Shown one piece after another: positions 35,821 to 44,028 of a stretch of DNA of 64,000 bases. Below the pieces are notes generated by a model. That model was not told the DNA's origin. It ran no database searches and was given only the letters and a program-made list of their open reading frames with translations. The translations under genes were made by a program, and so were the position numbers. The first letter of the stretch is position 1; every line of letters starts with the position of its first letter. Origin of the DNA: Streptomyces spectabilis (GTDB lineage Bacteria; Actinomycetota; Actinomycetes; Streptomycetales; Streptomycetaceae); the NCBI RefSeq assembly GCF_008704795.1, contig NZ_CP023690.1:6334501-6398500 (forward strand). Reading direction: 5' to 3'.

Positions 35821-35869
35821 CCTCAACCGCCGGAGGGGCTGGGAGATCCAGCCCGTCCGGCGTTTGAGG
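35821..35869. terminator. Bidirectional stem-loop terminator
   Basis: Long near-perfect hairpin with arms starting CCTCAACCGCCGGAGGGGCT and ending CCGTCCGGCGTTTGAGG around a short GAGAT-containing loop. It sits between convergent genes and is the commonest Streptomyces intergenic terminator form. Confidence 0.85.
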
Positions 35870-35892
35870 ACGAGGCGCGGAGCGCCGATCGC

Positions 35893-36999
35893 CTAGGCTG
35901 CGCCGCCCGAGGCGATCGTGGCGTCCACCTCGGCCACACGCTGCCGCTCCTCCGCGGCGAAGCGTTCCGCGTCCAGCTTCTCCGCGATCTCCTCGTCCTG
36001 GGCCATCAGCAGATCCAGGTTCGAGTCGCCCATCTCGAAGACGCCCATGTCGACGTACGCCCGCTGGAGGCGTTCGCCCCACAGGCCGATGTCCTTGACG
36101 CAGGGGACGATCCGGCTGAACAGCAGCCTGCGGAAGAGCTGGAGGTACTCGGAGCGCTCGCTGAGCTCCTCGGCCTCCCGCTTCGGGACGCCGAAGTTCT
36201 CCAGGACCTCGACGCCCCGCAGCCGGTCCCGCATCAGATGGCAGCCCTCGATGACGAACTCCTCGCGCTCGCGCAGCTCCGCGTCGGTGAGCTGCCGGTA
36301 GTAGTCGCGCAGGGCCATGCGGCCGAAGGCCACGTGCCGGGCCTCGTCCTGCATGACGTAGGCGAGGATCTGCTGCGGCAGCGGCTTGTCCGTGGTGTCG
36401 CGGATCATGCCGAACGCGGCCAGGGCGAGGCCCTCGATGAGGACCTGCATGCCCAGGTACGGCATGTCCCAGCGGGAGTCGCGCAGGGTGTCGCCGAGCA
36501 GCCCCTGGAGGTTGTCGTTGACCGGGTAGAGCATGCCGATCTTCTCGTGCAGGAAGCGGCTGTAGATCTCGGCGTGCCGGGCCTCGTCCATGGTCTGGGT
36601 GGCGGAGTAGAACTTCGCGTCCAGGTCGGGGACGGACTCCACGATGCGGGCCGCGCACACCATGGCGCCCTGCTCGCCGTGCAGGAACTGGCTGAACTGC
36701 CAGGAGGCGTAGTGCTTGCGCAGCTCACCGCGCTCGTGCCCGTTCATCAGGTCCCAGTGCCGGGTGCCGTACAGGGTCATGGCCTCGTCGGGGGTGCCGA
36801 GCGGATCGAGGGGGTCCACCTCCAGGTCCCAGTCGATGCGCTTGGCGCCGTCCCACTGCTTGTCCTTGCCCTTCTGGTACAGGTTCAGGAGCCGTTCGCG
36901 CCCGTCGTCGTACTCCCAGCTGAAGCGGGCGGCCCCGGTGGCGGGCACCTGCCAGGTGAGGTCCTGCTGGCTCCTGGTGTACAGATCGCGAGTGGACAC
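35893..36999 (-). CDS. Ferritin-like diiron protein
   Basis: A 368-residue all-helical protein with a four-helix diiron ligand set: HGEQGAMVCAARIVE, then TMDEARHAEIYSRFLHE, EGLALAAFGMIRD and MQDEARHVAFGRMALRDYY, i.e. two carboxylate helices and two DEARH motifs. This resembles R2-like/ferritin-like oxygenases and N-oxygenases. GTG 36999 has GAGGAG 7 nt upstream; the in-frame extension to 37101 is rejected. It diverges from an AurF-like diiron oxygenase across 227 bp, suggesting linked function. The substrate is unknown; redox partners are absent nearby. Confidence 0.88.
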   Translation of the reverse strand: MSTRDLYTRSQQDLTWQVPATGAARFSWEYDDGRERLLNLYQKGKDKQWDGAKRIDWDLEVDPLDPLGTPDEAMTLYGTRHWDLMNGHERGELRKHYASWQFSQFLHGEQGAMVCAARIVESVPDLDAKFYSATQTMDEARHAEIYSRFLHEKIGMLYPVNDNLQGLLGDTLRDSRWDMPYLGMQVLIEGLALAAFGMIRDTTDKPLPQQILAYVMQDEARHVAFGRMALRDYYRQLTDAELREREEFVIEGCHLMRDRLRGVEVLENFGVPKREAEELSERSEYLQLFRRLLFSRIVPCVKDIGLWGERLQRAYVDMGVFEMGDSNLDLLMAQDEEIAEKLDAERFAAEERQRVAEVDATIASGGAA

Positions 37000-37226
37000 T
37001 GACGGCTCCTCACGGGTCTCGGCGGCCCCGTCGTCTCCGCAACCGCCGCGAAATGGTGGCTGGTTGGCAGGCTCACACGGTGGTAGACGAGCGGTCAACA
37101 AGTTGCGCGCAAGGGATTGACGGCCTTGCTGACAAGCAGTCTCATAAGAGGTGACCGCCGGTAACCCGTCCTGGACGGCACCGGAAGGACCCCGAAGAGC
37201 ACCAGCCCCGAAGAGCAGGAGACCTC

Positions 37227-38165
37227 ATGACGACCGTGACCGAAGACGGCGAGCTCACCGGTCTGCGGGACGCGCTCGGCCTGCTCAAGGACCGCGAACA
37301 AGTGGCCGCCCGGCTCCTTGAGTCCTCCGCCAAGCACTCCTTCGACCCGGACAGGGAACTCGACTGGGACGCCCCCGTCGAGGACGGCAAGTGGTTCTGG
37401 CCGCCGGAGCTCGTCTCGCTCTACGACACCCCGATGTGGAAGCGGATGTCCGAGGAGCAGCGCTTCGACCTCGCCCGGCACGAGGCGGCCTCGCTGGCGT
37501 CCCTCGGCATCTGGTTCGAGATCATCCTGATGCAGCTCCTGGTGCGGCACATCTACGACAAGTCCGTGACCAGCGCGCACGTGCGGTACGCGCTCACGGA
37601 GATAGCCGACGAGTGCCGCCACTCGATGATGTTCGCCCGCATGATCGAGAAGAACGGCGCGCCCACGTACCCCGTGTCGCGGCTCAACCACAACCTCGCC
37701 CGCCTCCTGAAGACCGTCTCCACCACGCCCGGTTCGTTCGCCTGCACGCTGCTCGGCGAGGAGATCCTCGACTGGATGCAGCGCCTGACCTTCCCCGACG
37801 AGCGCGTGCAGACCCTCGTGCGCGGCGTGACCCGCATCCACGTCGTGGAGGAGGCCCGGCACGTCCGCTACGCGCGCGAGGAGCTGCGCCGCCAGATGGT
37901 GACCGCCCCGCGCTGGGAGCGCGAGCTGACCCGGATCAGCTCCGGCGAGGCCGCCCGCGTCTTCTCGATCGCCTTCGTCAACCCGCGCGTCTACACGGAC
38001 GTGGGCCTCGACCGCCGCGAGGCCCTCGCCCAGGTCAAGGCGAGCGGCCACCGCCGCGAGGTCATGCAGAGCGGCGCCAAGCGCCTCACCGACTTCCTCG
38101 ACGACATCGGGGTGTTGCGCGGGCCGGGCCGAAGGCTGTGGAAGTCGTCGGGGCTGCTCGCCTGA
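37227..38165 (+). CDS. AurF-family diiron oxygenase
   Basis: A 312-residue protein of the AurF (p-aminobenzoate N-oxygenase-like) family. Diiron ligand motifs: GIWFEIILMQLLVRHIYD, EIADECRHSMMFARMIEKNG, LGEEILDWMQRLTFPDE and IHVVEEARHVRYAREELRRQ. ATG 37227 has AGGAG 5 nt upstream. Homologues are common as orphan genes in Streptomyces, without aureothin-type clusters, so N-oxidation of an aryl amine is only one possibility. It is divergent from the ferritin-like diiron gene and followed by a TetR regulator. Confidence 0.9.
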   Translation: MTTVTEDGELTGLRDALGLLKDREQVAARLLESSAKHSFDPDRELDWDAPVEDGKWFWPPELVSLYDTPMWKRMSEEQRFDLARHEAASLASLGIWFEIILMQLLVRHIYDKSVTSAHVRYALTEIADECRHSMMFARMIEKNGAPTYPVSRLNHNLARLLKTVSTTPGSFACTLLGEEILDWMQRLTFPDERVQTLVRGVTRIHVVEEARHVRYAREELRRQMVTAPRWERELTRISSGEAARVFSIAFVNPRVYTDVGLDRREALAQVKASGHRREVMQSGAKRLTDFLDDIGVLRGPGRRLWKSSGLLA

Positions 38166-38272
38166 GTGCTCCGTGAGGGCGCGGGCCACCGCGCGACCGG
38201 CCACCTGCGGCCGCGGACGATCGACAAAACGGACCGAACCATTCGTACGACAACCCGGTTACTCTGCGGAGC

Positions 38273-39004
38273 ATGACCGCAGCCGTAAGCCCCACCCGTG
38301 CGTACCGGCGCCTGAGCGTCGAGCAGCGGCGGAGCCAGCTGCTCGACGCCGCCCTCTCGCTGTTCGCGCACCGCGCGCCCGAAGAGGTCTCGCTCGACGA
38401 CGTGGCGGCGGCGGCCGGGGTCTCGCGCCCCCTCGTCTACCGCTACTTCCCGGGCGGCAAACAGCAGTTGTACGAGGCCGCGCTGCGGTCGGCCGCCGAC
38501 GACCTGGAGCAGTGCTTCGCCGAGCCCCAGGACGGGCCGCTCACCCAGCGCCTGTCCCGGGCCGTCGACCGGTACCTGGCCTTCGTCGACGAGCACGACG
38601 CCGGGTTCAGCGCGCTGCTCCAGGGCGGCAGCGTCGTGGAGACCTCCCGCACCACCGCCATCGTGGACGGGGTGCGCCGCTCCGCCGTCACGCACATCCT
38701 CGCCCACATGGACCTCGCCGAGCCCGCCGGACCGCGGCTGCGCACCACCGTGCGGATGTGGGTCACCGCGGTGGAGGCGGCCTCCCTGATCTGGCTCGAC
38801 GAGGACAAGCGGCCGCCCCTCGACGAGCTGCGCGAGCTCCTCGTCGAGCAGTTCGTGGCCCAGGTCGCGGCCACCGCGGGGCGGGACCCGCAGACCGCGG
38901 AGGTGGTGCGCCGCGCCCTCGCCCTGGAGAGCCCCGACGGGCCGGTGGGCGAGCTGGTCCGGCGGGTCCTTCCGGTGGTGGCGCAGGCCGCGCACCTGGT
39001 GTGA
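38273..39004 (+). CDS. TetR-family transcriptional regulator
   Basis: A 243-residue repressor: SVEQRRSQLLDAALSLFAHR, VSLDDVAAAAGVSRPLVYRY and FPGGKQQLYEAALRSAADDL form the DNA-binding domain; the rest is a ligand-binding helical domain of the TetR_C type. ATG 38273, with GCGGAGC just upstream. A small inverted repeat AACCCGGTT lies about 20 bp before the start. It stands 107 bp after the AurF-like gene on the same strand and is a candidate controller of the diiron pair. Confidence 0.93.
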   Translation: MTAAVSPTRAYRRLSVEQRRSQLLDAALSLFAHRAPEEVSLDDVAAAAGVSRPLVYRYFPGGKQQLYEAALRSAADDLEQCFAEPQDGPLTQRLSRAVDRYLAFVDEHDAGFSALLQGGSVVETSRTTAIVDGVRRSAVTHILAHMDLAEPAGPRLRTTVRMWVTAVEAASLIWLDEDKRPPLDELRELLVEQFVAQVAATAGRDPQTAEVVRRALALESPDGPVGELVRRVLPVVAQAAHLV

Positions 39005-39023
39005 CGGGCGCCCGGGCCGCCGG

Positions 39024-39332
39024 GTGACGGACACTGGGCCGGTGAAGAGTGAAGACACCCCCTTCGTGGGCGGCCCCCTGGACGGCCGCGTGCTCCCGGT
39101 CCTGCTCGGGCCGACCGGTCATCCGCCGAAGGTGTACCGGGTCCCGGTGCCGGACGACGCGGGCGGCGAGCCCACGGTGCTCGTCTACCGGCGGGTGCCC
39201 GCCGAGACCGCCAAGCGGTTCGGGCTGCACCCGGGCTGGCGGTACGAGTACGACCCCGACGCGGACCCCCGCGGCGGCGGCCTGCGCGACCTGAAGTGGC
39301 CCTGGTCCAAGCCCCAGGCCCACCGGGACTAG
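39024..39332 (+). CDS. Small conserved hypothetical protein
   Basis: About 102 residues with the core DTPFVGGPLDGRVLPVLLGP, then PPKVYRVPVPDDAGGEPTVL and LRDLKWPWSKPQ at the end. I recognise it as a conserved streptomycete small protein of unknown function. The GTG at 39024 is the longest start; GTG 39042 (giving VKSEDTPFVGG) is equally likely, and neither has a strong ribosome site. No membrane segment or signal peptide. It follows the TetR gene by 19 bp and may be co-transcribed. Confidence 0.7.
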   Translation: MTDTGPVKSEDTPFVGGPLDGRVLPVLLGPTGHPPKVYRVPVPDDAGGEPTVLVYRRVPAETAKRFGLHPGWRYEYDPDADPRGGGLRDLKWPWSKPQAHRD

Positions 39333-39487
39333 CCCCCCGCCCCGCCGGGGCAAGGTGGCGCGCCGCGCGCCCCAAGGACGAGTGACCTCGTTGCGCCAAC
39401 CGCCCACCGCCGGGAGGCGGGCCCCGGCCCGTGGCCGGATGCTCGCGGTGCGCGCCGGAAGGCCCGTCGCGCACCGGAGGTGATGAC

Positions 39488-40636
39488 GTGTCAGGAAGGC
39501 TGCTGCGCTGGGCCTGCGCCGGCTCCGCGCTCTCCGCACTGGTGGCGCCCCTGCCCTCGCTGCCCCCTGCCCTCGCTGCCCCCGGGCCCGCCCCCGCCCC
39601 CGGCGAACGCTCCGTCGCCACCCTCCTGACGGACCTTCAGCGCCTGTACCGCGAGGCCGAGGAGTCCACCGAGACGTACAACGCGACCGACGAGGAGCTC
39701 ACGGACCAGCGCCGCCGGGTCGCGGACCTCGACCGCCGCCTGGCCGCGGCACGGACCGCGGTGCGCGACGGCCGCGGCGCGGCGGGGCGCCTCGCCCGCC
39801 AGCAGTACCAGAACAACAGCGTGGAGATCTCCTCGTACGTCCGGCTGCTGCTCGCCCGCAGCCCGCGGGGCGCCCTCGACCAGCGCCACGTGCTGCGCCG
39901 GGCCGCGGCGGACCGGGCCGCGGCCGTCACCCGCCTCGTCGACGGCGAGAAGCGGGCCGACGGCCTCGCCCGCGCCGCCCGGCGGGCCCTGGCCGCGCAG
40001 GAGTCCCTCGCCCGGCGACAGGAGCGGGCCCGCGACGGCGTACGGACACGCCTGCGCGAGGTGGAGGAGCTGCTCGCATCCCTCAGCGCCGAGGAGCTGG
40101 CCGCGGTCGGCCGGGCCGAGCGGGCGGGCGCCGACGCCGCCCAGCGCGAGCTCGTCGCCTCCGGCGCGCTCGGGGCGCCGGGCGCACGGCGGGCCCCGTC
40201 GGCCCGGGGGGAGCGGGCCGTGCGGTACGCCGTCGCGCAGATCGGGAAGCCGTACGAGTGGGGCGCCGAGGGGCCCGCCTCGTTCGACTGCTCCGGACTC
40301 ACGCAGCGGGCGTGGGGCACGGGCGGCCGGGAGATCCCGCGCACCAGCCAGGAGCAGTGGGCGCGGCTTCCGCGGGTGCCGCTGCGGCAGCTGCGGCCGG
40401 GGGACCTGGTGGTCTACTTCCCGAAGGCCACGCACATCGCGCTCTACCTGGGCGACGGCCTCGTGGTCCACGCCCCCCGCCCCGGCGCGAAGGTGAAGGT
40501 CTCCCCCCTCGCGGCGAACCCCCTGCTAGGCGCGGTCCGCCCCGACCCAGGCGCAACCCCGGTGCCCGACTACCGTCCGCCACGCCTGCCCCCCGGCGCC
40601 CGCGCAGGAGCGGACACCGGCCTGAGCGCCCCATAG
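39488..40636 (+). CDS. Secreted NlpC/P60 peptidoglycan endopeptidase
   Basis: A 382-residue exported cell-wall hydrolase. Signal peptide GRLLRWACAGSALSALVAPL; a long coiled coil (about 45-235, for example TDEELTDQRRRVADLDRRLA) that in RipA/CwlO-type proteins controls activity; and a C-terminal NlpC/P60 domain with catalytic Cys268 in SFDCSGLTQRAWG and His316 in KATHIALYLGDG. It probably cuts D-Glu-mDAP cross-link stems. GTG 39488 follows GGAGGTGATG. It stands near the PBP/FtsW pair, consistent with a cell-wall role. Confidence 0.92.
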   Translation: MSGRLLRWACAGSALSALVAPLPSLPPALAAPGPAPAPGERSVATLLTDLQRLYREAEESTETYNATDEELTDQRRRVADLDRRLAAARTAVRDGRGAAGRLARQQYQNNSVEISSYVRLLLARSPRGALDQRHVLRRAAADRAAAVTRLVDGEKRADGLARAARRALAAQESLARRQERARDGVRTRLREVEELLASLSAEELAAVGRAERAGADAAQRELVASGALGAPGARRAPSARGERAVRYAVAQIGKPYEWGAEGPASFDCSGLTQRAWGTGGREIPRTSQEQWARLPRVPLRQLRPGDLVVYFPKATHIALYLGDGLVVHAPRPGAKVKVSPLAANPLLGAVRPDPGATPVPDYRPPRLPPGARAGADTGLSAP

Positions 40637-40715
40637 GGGCGCGGGGCTGTGTCATTTGCGGCTCCGCCGCGCGGGCGCGACCAGCCACAACGCACCCGCA
40701 GTCGACAGACGGCAG
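40637..40715. repeat. Dispersed Streptomyces intergenic element
   Basis: Contains AGGGGCGCGGGG, GGCTCCGCCGCG and CGACCAGCCACAACGCACCC, the same family as the inverted copy at 11203-11246. It lies between convergent genes and can form hairpins, probably terminating transcription. Confidence 0.65.
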
Positions 40716-40724
40716 CAAAGGCCC

Positions 40725-42182
40725 TCAGCCAGAGAGCGCGGCCTCCATCACGGCCCGGGCGATGGGAGCCGCGCTCCCGCCCCCGCTGATGTCCGCGCGG
40801 GCCGCGGCCGCGTCCTCGACGACCACCGCCACAGCCACCGAAGGCTCCCCGTCCCCCGGCTTCTGCGCCCACGAGATGAACCAGGCATAAGGCGTACCGG
40901 AGTTGCCGAGCCCGTGCTGCGCGGTGCCGGTCTTGCCGCCCACGGTCACCCCGGGGATCGCCGCGTTCGTGCCGGTGCCCCGTTCGACGACCTCCGTCAT
41001 CAGCTCCCGCAGCCGCATCGCCGTGCCGGGGCCCATGGCCTGGTGGAGCGTGCGCGTCGGCGTCGAGTCCACGGTGGTCCCGGACGCGGTCGTCGTCCGC
41101 TCCACGAGGTGCGGCGCCTTGACGAAGCCGCCGTTGGCGACGGCCGCCGCCACCGACGCCATCTGCAGCGGCGTGGCCCGGGTGTCGTACTGGCCGATGG
41201 CGGAGAGCGCGAGCTGCGCCCGGTCCATCGACGTGTCGAAGGTGCTGGCGGCCACCGACGACGGCACCTTGACCCCGGGGTCGTTGAAGCCGAACTTCCC
41301 GGCCGTCTCCACCATCGCGCCGAGCCCCGTGTCGGCGCCCAGCTTGGCGAACACGGTGTTGCACGACCACCGGAAGGCGTACCGCAGGCTGGCGTCGGCG
41401 CAGCCGGTGACCTCGTTCGAAAGCCGGGTCGAGGTGCCGGGGAGGGTGAACGGGTCGGGGGACTTCGTCGGCGCGTCCACGTCGGTGATCTCGCCCGAGT
41501 CGAGCGCGGCGGCCGCCGTGACCACCTTGAACGTCGAGCCCGGCGGATACGTCTGCCGCAGCGCGCGGTTCAGCATCGGCTTGTCGGGGTCGCCGTTGAG
41601 CCGCGCCCAGGAGTCCGCCACCGAGCGGCCGGTGCCGGAGAGCCGCTCGGGATCGTACGACGGTGTGGACACGAGCGCGAGGATCCTGCCGGTGGCCGGT
41701 TCGAGCGCGGCCACGGCGCCCTTCTTGCCGTCGAGCCCGGCGTACGCGGCCCGCTGCACCGCGGCCTTCACGGTGGTGACGACGTCGCCGCCGGGGCTCC
41801 GCGACCGGGTCAGGTCGTGCCACAGGGGCAGCGGCGCGAGCATCGGCTCGGTGCCGGAGAGCACGGAGTCCTCGGCGTGCTCAAGGAAGGTCGTGCCGTA
41901 CACCTGCGAGGCGAAGCCCGTCACCGGCGCGTACAGCGGTCCCTGCGCGTACGTCCGTTCGTGCCGCAGCTGCTCGCCGGTGTCCTTGGAGCCGGTGACC
42001 GGGCGGCCGTCCACCAGGATGTCGCCGCGGGCCGCGGCGAAGCGCTCGATGTCGCGGCGGCGGTTGGCGGGGTTGTCGTCGTACTCCTGGGCGTCGAAGA
42101 CCTGCACGCGGGTGGCGTTCACGAGCAGGGCCACGAGCAGCAGCAGGCAGAACGCCGCGGCGTGGCGGATGTACCGGGTCAC
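40725..42182 (-). CDS. Penicillin-binding protein (class B transpeptidase, PbpA-like)
   Basis: A 485-residue peptidoglycan transpeptidase with one N-terminal membrane helix (AAAFCLLLLVALLVNATRVQ), a dimerisation domain and the transpeptidase domain: Ser216 in YPPGSTFKVV, SCN at 273-275 (RWSCNTVFAKLG) and KTGT at 417-420. GTG 42182 has AGGAGG 7 nt upstream and overlaps the FtsW stop (GTGA), so synthesis is coupled to the partner glycosyltransferase. It forms the SEDS/class-B PBP pair common to actinobacteria (RodA-PbpA), for growth or spore wall synthesis. Confidence 0.93.
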   Translation of the reverse strand: MTRYIRHAAAFCLLLLVALLVNATRVQVFDAQEYDDNPANRRRDIERFAAARGDILVDGRPVTGSKDTGEQLRHERTYAQGPLYAPVTGFASQVYGTTFLEHAEDSVLSGTEPMLAPLPLWHDLTRSRSPGGDVVTTVKAAVQRAAYAGLDGKKGAVAALEPATGRILALVSTPSYDPERLSGTGRSVADSWARLNGDPDKPMLNRALRQTYPPGSTFKVVTAAAALDSGEITDVDAPTKSPDPFTLPGTSTRLSNEVTGCADASLRYAFRWSCNTVFAKLGADTGLGAMVETAGKFGFNDPGVKVPSSVAASTFDTSMDRAQLALSAIGQYDTRATPLQMASVAAAVANGGFVKAPHLVERTTTASGTTVDSTPTRTLHQAMGPGTAMRLRELMTEVVERGTGTNAAIPGVTVGGKTGTAQHGLGNSGTPYAWFISWAQKPGDGEPSVAVAVVVEDAAAARADISGGGSAAPIARAVMEAALSG

Positions 42183-43531
42183 CTGGGCGCCTCCTGGTGG
42201 AGCCGGTCCCCGGCGGGCTCCCCGCCGGCCCCGGCGTGCGCGCGGGCCGAGTCGCTCAGCCGGATGAGCAGCGCCACGATGATCCAGTTGGTGACGACGG
42301 ACGAGCCGCCCTGCGCGAGGAACGGCATCGCCATGCCGGTCAGCGGGATGAGCCCGGTCACGCCGCCCGCGATCACGAACACCTGGAGCGCCACGATCGA
42401 GGCGAGCCCGATCGCGAGGAGCCGTCCGAAGGGGTCGCGCAGGGCGAGCCCGGCGCGGTAGCCGCGCTCCACGAGCAGCGCGTAGAGGAGGAAGATCGCC
42501 GTGAGTCCGGCGAGGCCCAGCTCCTCGCCCGCCGTCGCCAGGATGAAGTCGGACTTCGCGGCGAAGCCGATGAGGATGGAGTGGCCGAGCCCGAGCCCGG
42601 TGCCGAGCAGGCCGCCCGCCGCGAACGCGAAGAGCGACTGGGCGAGCTGGTTGGGCCCCTGTCCGGCCTCGATGGACGCGAAGGGGTGCAGCCAGTCCGC
42701 GACGCGGCTGTGCACGTGCGGTTCGAGGGAGCCGACCGCGTAGGCGCCCGCCGCCGCGAGCAGAAGGCCGACGGCGATCCAGCCGGTGCGGCCCGTGGCG
42801 ACGTAGAGCAGGACCACGAAGAGCCCGAAGAAGAGCAGCGAGGTGCCGAGGTCCCGCTCCAGGACCAGGACCCCGACGCTCAGCAGCCAGATCGCCACGA
42901 CCGGGCCGAGCACGCGCCCGGTGGGGAGCTGGACGAACTTCCAGAGGGTGCGCCCCGTGGTGGCCAGTGCGGTGCGGTTGGCCGCGAGGTAGCTGGCGAA
43001 GAACACCGCGAGGAGGATCTTCGCGAACTCGCCCGGCTGGATGGAGAATCCGCCGACCCGGATCCAGATGCGGGCGCCGTTCACGGCCGGGAAGAAGATC
43101 GGCACGATCATCAGCACGAGCGCCGCCACGACGGAGAGGTACGCGTAGCGCCGCAGCAGCCGGTGGTCGCGCAGCAGGACCACGACCGCGACGCACAGGC
43201 CGACGCCGATGGTGGACCAGATCAGCTGGGTGGGCGCGGCCCGGTCGCCGGGCGTCTCCAGGTCGAGCCGGTAGATGAGGACGAGCCCGAGGCCGTTGAG
43301 GAGCACGGCGATCGGAAGGAGCAGCGGGTCGGCGTACGGGGCCCGCAGGCGCACCGCCAGATGGGCGAGGAGCGCGAGCACGCCAAGACCGGCCCCGTAG
43401 CCGGCGGCGCCGGGCGGGACGGAGCCGGTCCTGGCCAGGCCCACGTCGCAGTAGCCGTAGACCGAGAGCAGGACGGCGACGACGATCAGGGCGAGTTCGG
43501 TGCCCCGGCGCCGCGGGACGCGGACCTCCAT
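42179..43531 (-). CDS. FtsW/RodA/SpoVE-family peptidoglycan polymerase
   Basis: A 450-residue SEDS glycosyltransferase with about ten to twelve membrane helices (LALIVVAVLLSVYGYCDVGL, VVAALVLMIVPIFFPAVNGA and others). Signature segments are GARIWIRVGGFSIQPGEFAK, ERDLGTSLLFFGLFVVLLYV, QLAQSLFAFAAGGLLGTGLG and MPFLAQGGSSVVTNWIIVAL. ATG 43531 (MEVRVPRRRGTELALIVVAV). It polymerises lipid II with the following class B PBP, to which it is translationally coupled. The flanking NlpC/P60 and SH3 genes suggest a wall-synthesis neighbourhood. Confidence 0.94.
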   Translation of the reverse strand: MEVRVPRRRGTELALIVVAVLLSVYGYCDVGLARTGSVPPGAAGYGAGLGVLALLAHLAVRLRAPYADPLLLPIAVLLNGLGLVLIYRLDLETPGDRAAPTQLIWSTIGVGLCVAVVVLLRDHRLLRRYAYLSVVAALVLMIVPIFFPAVNGARIWIRVGGFSIQPGEFAKILLAVFFASYLAANRTALATTGRTLWKFVQLPTGRVLGPVVAIWLLSVGVLVLERDLGTSLLFFGLFVVLLYVATGRTGWIAVGLLLAAAGAYAVGSLEPHVHSRVADWLHPFASIEAGQGPNQLAQSLFAFAAGGLLGTGLGLGHSILIGFAAKSDFILATAGEELGLAGLTAIFLLYALLVERGYRAGLALRDPFGRLLAIGLASIVALQVFVIAGGVTGLIPLTGMAMPFLAQGGSSVVTNWIIVALLIRLSDSARAHAGAGGEPAGDRLHQEAPR

Positions 43532-43602
43532 GACCGGAACGTAGCAAGCTCCGGGCCTAATGTCCGGTTATGCCCCGCCTCGGCCGCGGTGGCCGCGGCG
43601 GC

Positions 43603-43920
43603 TCAGCACCAGCGCGGCGCGGGCCCGATGTTGGCGATGTAGTGCGCGGCGCCCCAGGCCCAGGTGCCGTCCGTGAGGAGGTACCAGCGGTCGTTGCCCC
43701 GCACGTTGTCGCCGCGCGTCTTGCAGAAGATGTGCACGATCTTGCCGTACGGCTCGTGCCGGATGACGTGGCTGCCCCGCGTGGGCCGGTCGCGCAGGAG
43801 CAGCCCGCCCTTGGCGGTGACCTTGCCCTTGTAGACGCGGGGGTGCTCATTGCTGTCGGCGGCGAGGGCCGGGGCGGTGGCCAGCGTGGTGACGGCGAGG
43901 GAGCGGGGACGAAGGGCCAT
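43603..43920 (-). CDS. Small secreted SH3-domain protein
   Basis: A 105-residue exported protein: N-terminal signal MALRPRSLAVTTLATAPALA, then a bacterial SH3 fold (YKGKVTAKGGLLLRDRPTRG, SHVIRHEPYGKIVHIFCKTR, DRWYLLTDGTWAWGAAHYI), with the aromatic-rich end typical of wall-binding SH3 proteins. Two cysteines (FCKT, RWC at the end) could form a disulfide. ATG 43920 follows GAGGAGACC. Probably binds cell wall or another surface ligand. Confidence 0.85.
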   Translation of the reverse strand: MALRPRSLAVTTLATAPALAADSNEHPRVYKGKVTAKGGLLLRDRPTRGSHVIRHEPYGKIVHIFCKTRGDNVRGNDRWYLLTDGTWAWGAAHYIANIGPAPRWC

Positions 43921-44028
43921 GAGGGTCTCCTCGGGGGAGTGCGGTGTGCGGCCGGTTCACAGGCCGCGATTCACGCTAAAAGCGACACCCGGCGTCCGCA
44001 AAAGGTCACGTGCGGTCAGGTGTTCCCG

